A stretch of 18,508 nucleotides of DNA from Actinomycetes bacterium. GTDB lineage: Bacteria; Actinomycetota; Actinomycetes; Actinomycetales; Demequinaceae. The position numbers were made by a program, and so were the translations under genes. The stretch lies in the NCBI GenBank assembly GCA_023442845.1, contig JAEZXC010000043.1, positions 1 to 18,508 on the forward strand. Direction: 5' to 3'. Under the pieces are notes generated by a model. It searched no databases. It saw nothing but the letters and a program-made list of their open reading frames with translations, and was not told the origin of the DNA. Shown one piece after another: positions 1 through 6,547 of this stretch (positions within the stretch are counted from its first letter, which is position 1; each line of letters begins with the position of its first letter).

Positions 1-1346
1 TGCTTGAGTAGTTCTGCCACGAGGAATGCCATTTCGAGCGACTGATCGTGGTTGAGGCGGGGATCGACCCGAGTCTCGTAGCGCATCGCCAGGCCCTCGT
101 CGGCAATCTCTGCCGTTCCGCCCATCACCTCGGTGACATCGTCACCCGTCAATTCGACGTGCAGACCACCGGGAACAGTCCCGAGTGAATGGTGGACCTC
201 GAAGAAGCCCTTCACCTCGTCGAGGATCGTCTCGAAGCGGCGAGTCTTGTAACCCGACTCAGACGTGAACGTGTTGCCGTGCATCGGATCGGTGAGCCAC
301 GTGACATTGACGCCCGCGTCACGAACGCCCTCGACAACAGCCGGCAAGCGATCCCGCACCTTCTCAGCACCCATGCGGGAGATGAAGGTGAGGCGTCCCT
401 CGACGTTATCGGGGTTGAGCTTCTCGGCGAGGGCAACAGCGTCTGCGGCTGAGGTGGTGGGGCCAAGCTTCACGCCCAAGGGGTTGTGAATCTTCGACAA
501 GAACTCCACATGAGCGCCATCGAGTTGCCGTGTCCGCTCACCGATCCACAAGAAGTGGCCCGAGCAGTCGTAGGGCAATCCCGAACGGGAGTCGATACGC
601 GTGAGCGCGCGCTCGTAGTCGAGCAACAAAGCCTCATGGCTCGAGAAGAACTCAACCGTCTTCAACGCCTCGAAGTCGCCACCTGCGGCCTCCATGAACC
701 GCACAGCACGGTCGATCTCCCCCGCCAGCTCGTCGTATGCCGCGTACGCAGGGCTCGCCGCGAAGCCACGGTTCCATTGGTGAACCCGACGCAAGTCGGC
801 GAAACCACCCGTTGTGAATGCTCGAATGAGATTGAGCGTCGAAGCCGAGACGTGATAGGCCTCAATAAGGCGCTCTGGGTCCGGGGTGCGTGCTTCCTCG
901 GTGAAGGCATACGAGTTGACGATGTCGCCGCGGTAGACGGGCAACGTCACGCCATCGCGCGTCTCGTGCGCCGAAGAACGAGGCTTCGCGTACTGACCGG
1001 CCATGCGACCGATCTTGACCACCGGGGTTGACGCGCCGTACGTGAGCACGACGGCCATCTGGAGGATGGTCTTGATCTTGTTGCGAATGCGATCGGCAGT
1101 AGCGTCGGCAAAGATCTCCGCGCAATCGCCACCCTGCAAGACAAACGCCTCGCCCCGCCCAGCGGCCGCCAAGTGGCTACGCAGAACGTCGGCTTCGCCG
1201 GCAAACACCAACGGCGGCACCTTCTTGAGACGCTGGGTGGCACGCTCAAGCGCCTCACGATCTGGCCATTGCGGCTGCTGAAGTGCCTCGCGCGTGAGGT
1301 AGTCGTCGACGCCTAGGCGCGCGAGGGCCTCATCAGTCGTCTTCAT
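1..1346 (-). CDS. aroG: Class II 3-deoxy-D-arabino-heptulosonate-7-phosphate synthase (C-terminal end cut by window edge)
   Basis: This enzyme condenses PEP with erythrose 4-phosphate to DAHP, the first step of the shikimate pathway, in the cytoplasm. The frame stays open from the ATG at 1346 to the window edge, giving 448 codons. The class II signature LQGGDCAE (70-77) is followed by LQMAVVLTYGAS and GQYAKPR. Predicted metal ligands are Cys75, His356 (DPMHGNT), Glu398 (HVELTGDD) and Asp428 (DPRLN). Their spacing (281, 42, 30) is almost the same as that of M. tuberculosis AroG (C87, H369, E411, D441, recalled from the literature). By comparison with that 462-residue enzyme only a few C-terminal residues should be missing. 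The start codon overlaps the pfp stop as ATGA and has no good ribosome binding site of its own, so translational coupling to pfp is likely. The N-terminus is about 12 residues shorter than the mycobacterial one. Confidence 0.96.
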   Translation of the reverse strand, partial: MKTTDEALARLGVDDYLTREALQQPQWPDREALERATQRLKKVPPLVFAGEADVLRSHLAAAGRGEAFVLQGGDCAEIFADATADRIRNKIKTILQMAVVLTYGASTPVVKIGRMAGQYAKPRSSAHETRDGVTLPVYRGDIVNSYAFTEEARTPDPERLIEAYHVSASTLNLIRAFTTGGFADLRRVHQWNRGFAASPAYAAYDELAGEIDRAVRFMEAAGGDFEALKTVEFFSSHEALLLDYERALTRIDSRSGLPYDCSGHFLWIGERTRQLDGAHVEFLSKIHNPLGVKLGPTTSAADAVALAEKLNPDNVEGRLTFISRMGAEKVRDRLPAVVEGVRDAGVNVTWLTDPMHGNTFTSESGYKTRRFETILDEVKGFFEVHHSLGTVPGGLHVELTGDDVTEVMGGTAEIADEGLAMRYETRVDPRLNHDQSLEMAFLVAELLK

Positions 1347-2542
1347 GATTGACCGATGTCGGCCACCATCTCCGTAAACCACGGGGTGGTCACGTCGAAT
1401 GGCTTGTGGCCCGCGATGCGCGGGAACTCAATCGCCTTCAGGCGGCCGCCGTCTTCCTCATCGTGGCCCACCACGCCAGAGACGCCACGCAGAGCAGACT
1501 CCACCGCGTAGTCCGTCATCGACTTGATGAGGCGGAGGTCCTGCGCGTTCGCCTTCGCAGAGCGCGAGAAGTAGCCCGACTTCTGGACCATCACCTTCTC
1601 TGCACCAAGGCGTGCGGCGAACTGCTTCGCAAACCAGTTACCAGGGTTGATGGTGTCGAGCTTGACGTGACCAAACGGGTCGCGCTCAACCGTGCCACCG
1701 GACGCCTCAATCTCCTTGATGATCTCGGGTACACCGGCACCCTCACTGAGGAAGATATTGACGTTGCCAATCGAGTCCATGATGCCCTTGAGGCGCGTCG
1801 CCTCGGCGTCAAGATCGATGGCGGCCTCCGGAACGTAGACGGCGTGGATGTCCCACCGCTCCTTGCTGAGGCCAATCTCGGGCACCCACTCTTGGGTGCC
1901 GAGCCACTCGCGGTACTTGAGCGCCGATGCCGCCGTGAGCCAGCCACAGGCCCGGCCCATCACTTCGTGGACGATGAGCATCCGGGGACCCGAGCGGTGT
2001 TCGCCGACAATGTTCTGCGCGAATACCGACGCCTGCTCGGCAGCAGACCACGCGCCGAGGGACTGCTGAATGGGCACAACGTCGTTGTCAATGGTCTTGG
2101 GCAAACCAACAACGGTCAGTTCGTAGCCATTCTCGTGAAGGTACGCCGCGAGGTCGGCAGCGGTCGTGTTCGTGTCGTCGCCACCGATCGTGTGGAGAAC
2201 GTCGACGCCATCCGCCTTGAGTTGCTCCGCCGCGACGTGCAGCGGATTCTCGCCTTCCTTGACGAGCCCGCGCTTCACGCAGTCGGCAACGTTGGTGAGC
2301 TTGACACGCGAGTTACCGATGGGCGAACCGCCGAAGTCGTGGAGGATGCCGGCCTTCGCCCGGACTGCGTCGGTGATCTCGATCTTCTTGCCGAGCAGCA
2401 GGCCCCAGTAGCCGTGCTCATAAGCGATGATCTCCACCTCGGGAGCGATCTCGGTGTACCGACCGATCAGCCCGCCAACAGCCGACGACAGGCAGGGGGC
2501 AAAACCACCGGCGGTGAGGAGGGCAACGCGACGAACAGACAT
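1343..2542 (-). CDS. pfp: Pyrophosphate-dependent 6-phosphofructokinase (PPi:fructose-6-phosphate 1-phosphotransferase)
   Basis: The product (399 aa) interconverts fructose 6-phosphate and fructose 1,6-bisphosphate, probably with pyrophosphate as phosphoryl donor, which makes the step reversible. The N-terminal VALLTAGGFAPCLSS loop, GGDD (120-123), PKTIDND (148-154) and MGRACGW (195-201) are the family motifs. The donor-selecting positions are Asp in GGDD and Lys in PKTIDND. These are the residues known for PPi enzymes, where ATP enzymes have Gly at both, so PPi use is an inference from family rules. The length fits the roughly 400-residue actinobacterial group. The ATG at 2542 is preceded by GAAAGG at about 9 nt. 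The stop overlaps the aroG start by four bases. A promoter-like TAGAAT lies upstream, so pfp-aroG may have its own promoter in addition to read-through from plsC. Confidence 0.93.
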   Translation of the reverse strand: MSVRRVALLTAGGFAPCLSSAVGGLIGRYTEIAPEVEIIAYEHGYWGLLLGKKIEITDAVRAKAGILHDFGGSPIGNSRVKLTNVADCVKRGLVKEGENPLHVAAEQLKADGVDVLHTIGGDDTNTTAADLAAYLHENGYELTVVGLPKTIDNDVVPIQQSLGAWSAAEQASVFAQNIVGEHRSGPRMLIVHEVMGRACGWLTAASALKYREWLGTQEWVPEIGLSKERWDIHAVYVPEAAIDLDAEATRLKGIMDSIGNVNIFLSEGAGVPEIIKEIEASGGTVERDPFGHVKLDTINPGNWFAKQFAARLGAEKVMVQKSGYFSRSAKANAQDLRLIKSMTDYAVESALRGVSGVVGHDEEDGGRLKAIEFPRIAGHKPFDVTTPWFTEMVADIGQS

Positions 2543-2576
2543 GCGTAAGGCCTTTCAGGTGAGAAGTTTCCCGCTC

Positions 2577-2582
2577 ATTCTA
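2577..2582 (-). promoter_or_regulatory. Candidate -10 element of pfp-aroG
   Basis: Read on the minus strand this is TAGAAT, five of six matches to the TATAAT consensus. It would place transcription start near 2570 and give a leader of roughly 28 nt containing the GAAAGG ribosome binding site of pfp. The hexamer 17 nt upstream (TCGAGC) is a poor -35. The 108 bp between plsC and pfp contain no gene and only a weak, bulged GC hairpin next to the plsC stop. Confidence 0.4.
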
Positions 2583-2650
2583 GGGGTGGCCCCGCGCACG
2601 CTCGACGCCGCAGGTCCTGTCAGTGGCAACGGGGCGCTGAGACCGTCCCG

Positions 2651-3373
2651 CTATTCGGCGTCGGCCGGTCCCGAGGCGGCTCCCGCACGCTTGGTGCGCT
2701 CGAGCTCGCGCTTGTATTGCGCGGCATCACGATCGGCGTACTCCTGGCCGGAAAGCTCCTGAATCGCCTTCATCACCTTGTCGGTGAGTTCGCGTAGCGC
2801 GTCACGGTCCTCTTGCTTGCCTTGGTAGGACGAAATGTGGATTGGAGCTCCGATTCTCACGCCGATGTCGGTCCGAGACGGAACCTTCTTCCCCACCGGC
2901 TGTGCCACGTCCGTGCCGATCATCGCGACCGGGATGATCGGTACCCCGGCCTCAATGGCAAGCCGCGCAGCCCCGGTCTTGCCACGGTAGAGCCGACCAT
3001 CGGGGCTACGTGTGCCTTCCGGGTAGATACCGAGCAGTTCGCCGCCCCCGAGGACCTGAAGTCCAGTGCGCAGGGCAGCTTCGGACGCTCGACCACCGCC
3101 GCGGTGGACCGGAATGGTGCCGACGCCCTGCATGAAGGCTCGCGTGGCGGCGCCTTTGACGCCTTTGCCGGTGAAGTACTCGGACTTGCCGAGGAACACA
3201 ACCTTGCGTGACAGCACGAGCGGCAAAAAGATCGAGTCCGAGAACGACAGGTGGTTCGACGCCAGAATGGCTCCGCCCGACGCTGGGACATGTTCGGCGC
3301 CCTCGACCCACGGGCGGTAGTAGACCTTGAGCCCAGGCCCGAGCAGGACGTGCTTGAACAGTGTGTAGTACAT
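2651..3373 (-). CDS. 1-acyl-sn-glycerol-3-phosphate acyltransferase family protein (PlsC-like)
   Basis: The product (240 aa) is predicted to transfer an acyl chain to lysophosphatidic acid or a related lysolipid at the inner membrane face. The catalytic HX4D box is NHLSFSD (His41, Asp46), and the substrate-binding block is IYPEGTRS (117-123, EGTR 119-122). A further family block, VPIIPVAMIGT, follows near 144-154. The ATG at 3373 is chosen because GAGGAG lies about 4 nt upstream; longer readings would run into the glucokinase gene. The C-terminal 40 residues are charged and look like a non-conserved tail. It follows the glucokinase stop by 19 bp, so the two are probably co-transcribed. M. tuberculosis has a related gene (Rv2182c) in the same neighbourhood. 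The exact acyl acceptor cannot be read from sequence. Confidence 0.9.
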   Translation of the reverse strand: MYYTLFKHVLLGPGLKVYYRPWVEGAEHVPASGGAILASNHLSFSDSIFLPLVLSRKVVFLGKSEYFTGKGVKGAATRAFMQGVGTIPVHRGGGRASEAALRTGLQVLGGGELLGIYPEGTRSPDGRLYRGKTGAARLAIEAGVPIIPVAMIGTDVAQPVGKKVPSRTDIGVRIGAPIHISSYQGKQEDRDALRELTDKVMKAIQELSGQEYADRDAAQYKRELERTKRAGAASGPADAE

Positions 3374-3392
3374 GCGTCTCCTCGGTTCCAGG

Positions 3393-4367
3393 CTACGACG
3401 GGATTGAGCCGAGCGGGACCGCTTCGCGCGCGAGAGCGGCCGCACCCACGATGCCCGCGTCATTACCCATGTCCGCTGCAACAATCGGCACCACCGGGCG
3501 ATGCCCGCGCGCCGTCAAATTCTCAGAGAACGCAGCACGGGCGGGTTCGAGAATGAGGTCGCCCGCCGCGATCACTCCCCCTCCGATGACGAAAATCTCC
3601 GGATCAAGGACTGCCGACATTTGCGCACAGCCTTCCCCGATCCAGCGGCCGAGTTCCGCCAGAAGGTCGATCGACAGTGGATCGCCAAGCAGCGCAGCTT
3701 CGGTGACGTGGGGACCATTGACCTCACCACCGTCGCGCGCTGCGAGATCAAGGAGCGCGCGCCCACGATTGGAGTCCGCAGCGACCGCGCGGCGAGCCTC
3801 GCGGGTGAGCGCCGAACCGGATGCGTACTGCTCCCAGCACCCGCGAAGGCCACAACCGCACAACTCGCCCCCTGGCACCATGCGCAAGTGACCCAATTCG
3901 GCCGCGAAGCCGTACGCACCACGAACGAGCTCACCGTCAACGACGAGCGCCGAACCAAGGCCCGTGCCAATCGTCAACATCACCATCGTGCGACTGCCCT
4001 TGCCTGCGCCGTATGCGTACTCGGCCCACCCAGCAGCGTTTGCGTCGTTCTCGACAACGACGACCACGTCTTCGTGTCCCGAGAGCGCTCTCACCTTGTC
4101 GCCAAGCGGATATTCACGCCACGCGATGTTCGGTGCAAACGTCATGTGGTTACGGTCAGAACTCGCGAAGCCGGCTGCTGCGAGCCCGATCGCACCAATC
4201 TCAAACTTGTCCGCCACCTCAGCCACGGCGTCGGCAATCGCCGCGTCGATACTTGCTGGGTCTTCAGGCCGGGTTGGGCGACGCACCTGGGTCAGAATCC
4301 GGCCCGACGGGTCGACCACACCCACGGCGATCTTCGTGCCCCCGATGTCCACTCCAACGGCGTCCAC
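3393..4367 (-). CDS. glk: ROK-family glucokinase
   Basis: The product (324 aa) is predicted to phosphorylate glucose to glucose 6-phosphate in the cytoplasm. The N-terminal phosphate loop is DIGGTK (7-12). ENDAN contains the catalytic base Asp108, TIGTGLGSAL forms the second phosphate loop, and ELGH (157-160) leads into the ROK zinc motif CGCGLRGCWE with Cys170, Cys172 and Cys177. The start is GTG at 4367, supported by AAGGGG about 5-6 nt upstream. It appears to open the minus-strand block that continues with plsC, pfp and aroG. The length fits ATP-dependent ROK glucokinases better than the shorter polyphosphate glucokinases, but other ROK sugar kinases share these motifs, so the substrate is inferred. 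Confidence 0.9.
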   Translation of the reverse strand: MDAVGVDIGGTKIAVGVVDPSGRILTQVRRPTRPEDPASIDAAIADAVAEVADKFEIGAIGLAAAGFASSDRNHMTFAPNIAWREYPLGDKVRALSGHEDVVVVVENDANAAGWAEYAYGAGKGSRTMVMLTIGTGLGSALVVDGELVRGAYGFAAELGHLRMVPGGELCGCGLRGCWEQYASGSALTREARRAVAADSNRGRALLDLAARDGGEVNGPHVTEAALLGDPLSIDLLAELGRWIGEGCAQMSAVLDPEIFVIGGGVIAAGDLILEPARAAFSENLTARGHRPVVPIVAADMGNDAGIVGAAALAREAVPLGSIPS

Positions 4368-4442
4368 TGCTGCCCCTTACGAAAAGTGATGGAAAACGTC
4401 TTGGACGAGGGTATCGTGACCACAACCTCACCCCATGCCAAC

Positions 4443-4447
4443 GGAGG
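4443..4447 (+). promoter_or_regulatory. Ribosome binding site that sets the fadD15 start
   Basis: GGAGG lies 5 nt before the GTG at 4453. The upstream in-frame ATG at 4435 sits in front of this motif and has no site of its own. The shorter GTG start is therefore preferred. The whole 85 bp divergent region to the glucokinase start shows no strong promoter. Confidence 0.7.
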
Positions 4448-4452
4448 CAGCC

Positions 4453-6231
4453 GTGACATCGTCCTATGCACGCAACATCATGGAACTTGTCTATGCCCGG
4501 TGGTCGCTTGACCCGGACAAGGTCGTCGCCCGCTACACCGACGAACACGACAACTGGATCGATGTGACTGCGGCCGAGTTTCAGTCACGAGTCGAAGCCG
4601 TCGCCAAGGGGCTCATCGCTCGCGGCATCGAACCGGGGCAAGCCGTCGGCATCATGTGCCGCACGCGTTTCGAATGGTCCGTGCTCGACCTCGCCATTTG
4701 GTCGACAGGCGCTCTGCCCGTGCCGATCTACGACACCTCATCGGCCTCGCAAATCGACTGGATCACGTCAGACGCTGACATTCAAACGATTTTCGTGGAA
4801 ACCGAGGCGCACGCCGCCCTCGCCCGTGAGGTTGCGTCGGACTCCGAATCCCCGCTGACGGCGATTGAGGTCATCGACAACGGCGCACTCGATGTGCTCG
4901 TCAACGACGGTGCACGCGTCTCAGACGAAACCCTCACCCAGCGTCGCACGGCGCCCGGCCACGATGACATTGCCACCATCATTTACACGTCAGGGACAAC
5001 CGGGCGCCCCAAGGGAGTGAGCCTCACCCAGTTCTCGTACACCCGTCACGTCAGCGGTATTCAGGACGAACTGCACGAGATCCTTTTTGAACCCGGCGCA
5101 TCAACAGTGCTGTTCCTCACGCTCGCGCATTCATTGGCGCGACTGGTCGAAGTCGCCCTCATCGCATCCGGCACGATTGTTGGCTTCTGCCCCGACACCA
5201 CCAAGCTCGTCCCCTACCTCGGCACGTTCAAGCCGACGCTCGTCCTTGCGGTGCCCCGCGTTTTTGAGAAGGTCTACAACTCAGCAGAGCAAAAGGCCGC
5301 GGCCGCAGGCAAGGTCAAGATTTTCCGATGGGCTGCGAAGCAGGCGATCGATTACTCGAAGGCCATCGATTCGGGTCGTCCCATGTCACCGTTGCTCGCG
5401 ATGCGCCACCGGGTCGCACACGCGCTTGTACTAAAGAAGATCTCCGCCGTACTTGGCGGACGCGCTCGCTGGGCGATTTCGGGTTCCGCGCCGCTCGGCG
5501 ACCGACTTGGTCACTTCTATCGTGGCCTCGGTCTCACCGTTCTCGAAGGCTACGGGCTTACAGAGAACAATGCCGCATGCACAGTCAATCGCCCCGCCCT
5601 TTCGAAGATCGGCACAGTCGGCAAGCCGCTGCCTGGTCTCGAAGTGAAGATTGCCGACGATGGTGAGATCTTCATGCGGGGAGACCAACTATTCACGGGT
5701 TACCACCACAACGCCGAAGCGACGGCAGCGGCATTCATCGACGGGTGGTTTGCCACCGGTGACATCGGCACGGTCGACGAGGACGGCTATGTGACGATCA
5801 CCGGTCGCAAGAAGGAAATCATTGTGACCGCGGGTGGCAAGAATGTTGCGCCAGCAGTGCTTGAAGATCGCCTGCGCGCCTATCCCCTCATCTCGCAGTG
5901 TGTCGTTGTCGGCGACGGCAAACCGTACATCGCTGCGCTCATCACGCTCGATGCAGAAGCGCTCCCCGGTTGGCTGCGCGGCAAGGGCAGGCCCGAGATG
6001 TCGATCGCGGAGGCCGCTGACGATCCGATGGTTCGCGAGCACCTTGACCGGGCAGTTGAGCGCGCTAACAGCGCGGTCTCAAGGGCCGAGTCAATCCGCA
6101 AGTACTCGATTGTTCTCGACGACTTCACGGTGGCCAACGGGTTCCTCACCCCATCTCTCAAGGTCAAGCGTGATCGCGTATTGGCAAGCTACGCGGATCA
6201 CATCGACAGCTTGTACAACGGTGACGCGTAG
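4453..6231 (+). CDS. fadD15: Long-chain fatty-acid--CoA ligase, FadD15-like
   Basis: The product (592 aa) is predicted to activate long-chain fatty acids through an acyl-adenylate to acyl-CoA, supplying lipid synthesis or beta-oxidation at the membrane. The adenylate-forming motifs appear in order: the P-loop YTSGTTGRPKG (178-188), YGLTEN near 366-371, ATGDIGTVDEDGYV near 434-447, and GRKKEIIVTAGGKNVAP near 450-466, which includes the hinge. Length and sequence resemble the AMP-binding enzymes of the Rv2187 (FadD15) type, and the gene lies in the same genomic neighbourhood as in M. tuberculosis. It is transcribed alone, divergent from glk and convergent with the small Cys protein gene. A hairpin follows its stop at 6246-6275. 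Chain-length preference cannot be deduced. Confidence 0.9.
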   Translation: MTSSYARNIMELVYARWSLDPDKVVARYTDEHDNWIDVTAAEFQSRVEAVAKGLIARGIEPGQAVGIMCRTRFEWSVLDLAIWSTGALPVPIYDTSSASQIDWITSDADIQTIFVETEAHAALAREVASDSESPLTAIEVIDNGALDVLVNDGARVSDETLTQRRTAPGHDDIATIIYTSGTTGRPKGVSLTQFSYTRHVSGIQDELHEILFEPGASTVLFLTLAHSLARLVEVALIASGTIVGFCPDTTKLVPYLGTFKPTLVLAVPRVFEKVYNSAEQKAAAAGKVKIFRWAAKQAIDYSKAIDSGRPMSPLLAMRHRVAHALVLKKISAVLGGRARWAISGSAPLGDRLGHFYRGLGLTVLEGYGLTENNAACTVNRPALSKIGTVGKPLPGLEVKIADDGEIFMRGDQLFTGYHHNAEATAAAFIDGWFATGDIGTVDEDGYVTITGRKKEIIVTAGGKNVAPAVLEDRLRAYPLISQCVVVGDGKPYIAALITLDAEALPGWLRGKGRPEMSIAEAADDPMVREHLDRAVERANSAVSRAESIRKYSIVLDDFTVANGFLTPSLKVKRDRVLASYADHIDSLYNGDA

Positions 6232-6245
6232 CGGCCTCCGGCGAG

Positions 6246-6275
6246 GTCCGACGCCCGGCCTGACCAACGTCGGAC
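6246..6275. terminator. Hairpin between convergent genes
   Basis: The arms GTCCGACG and CGTCGGAC are perfectly complementary over 8 bp with a 14 nt loop. The structure sits 14 bp after the fadD15 stop and ends next to the stop of the convergent small gene. It lacks a T-run, as many actinobacterial terminators do, so a bidirectional terminator role is an inference. Confidence 0.5.
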
Positions 6276-6276
6276 T

Positions 6277-6471
6277 CTAGGAAGCTCGTTCTTCGGGTGC
6301 GACGAGCCGTAACGGAGGGACGAGACCACCCGTGGCGAGTGCCGACATCGCGGCGGCCTGCTCATCGGAGACTTCCACGAGTCCGGCACGTACCGGGATC
6401 GTCAAGAAACTCACAACGCAGTCGCCGCACGCGGGTCCCCGTACTGTGCATGTTGCGCAATCGATCTTCAT
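6277..6471 (-). CDS. Small conserved-looking protein with CxxC-x6-CxxC
   Basis: This 64-residue protein carries Cys5, Cys8, Cys15 and Cys18 in the pattern CATC-TVRGPA-CGDC. That arrangement suits zinc or an iron-sulfur cluster. The rest of the chain is a short hydrophobic stretch (VVSFLTIPV) and an acidic helix (VEVSDEQAAAMSAL). I do not recognise an experimentally characterised family, although I recall similar small Cys proteins in other actinobacteria. The ATG at 6471 is chosen because the hexamer TAGCGT ends exactly 7 nt upstream, implying a leaderless mRNA. ATG 6501 and GTG 6510 are alternative in-frame starts that would add 10-13 hydrophobic residues. It is divergent from the exonuclease/UvrC-like gene, with 76 bp between the two starts. 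Confidence 0.72.
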   Translation of the reverse strand: MKIDCATCTVRGPACGDCVVSFLTIPVRAGLVEVSDEQAAAMSALATGGLVPPLRLVAPEERAS

Positions 6472-6478
6472 AACGACG

Positions 6479-6484
6479 ACGCTA
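6479..6484 (-). promoter_or_regulatory. -10 hexamer for leaderless start at 6471
   Basis: On the minus strand the hexamer is TAGCGT (TAnnnT), followed by exactly 7 nt and then ATG. This places the expected transcription start on the A of the start codon. No ribosome binding site is visible in front of that ATG. The divergent gene has the identical hexamer at the identical distance. No clear -35 is seen. Confidence 0.55.
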
Positions 6485-6534
6485 ACGACAGGCACTGACA
6501 TGACCCTCACCGTCCCTATGTCGGAGGGCTGACG

Positions 6535-6540
6535 TAGCGT
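6535..6540 (+). promoter_or_regulatory. -10 hexamer for leaderless start at 6548
   Basis: TAGCGT is followed by 7 nt and the ATG at 6548, with no ribosome binding site between. It mirrors the element of the divergent gene, so the two hexamers form an inverted pair across the 76 bp spacer. A short dyad (GACAT at 6497-6501, ATGTC at 6518-6522) lies between them. Confidence 0.55.
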
Positions 6541-6547
6541 TCACGTC

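Noticed and set aside
1349..2548. A 399-codon open frame on the plus strand, antisense to pfp
   Set aside because: It mirrors pfp almost exactly and arises from GC-rich codon bias. Its protein is Arg/Val/Leu-rich without motifs, whereas the minus strand has all PFK motifs.
4389..4417. A promoter for fadD15 using TATCGT at 4412-4417
   Set aside because: The hexamer is only a weak match, the upstream element (ATGGAA) is poor, and TTGGAC at 4401 is too close to it. It is not strong enough to list.
3501..4511. A 336-codon plus-strand frame opposite the glucokinase
   Set aside because: It overlaps the whole ROK gene and the fadD15 start and has no recognisable motif.
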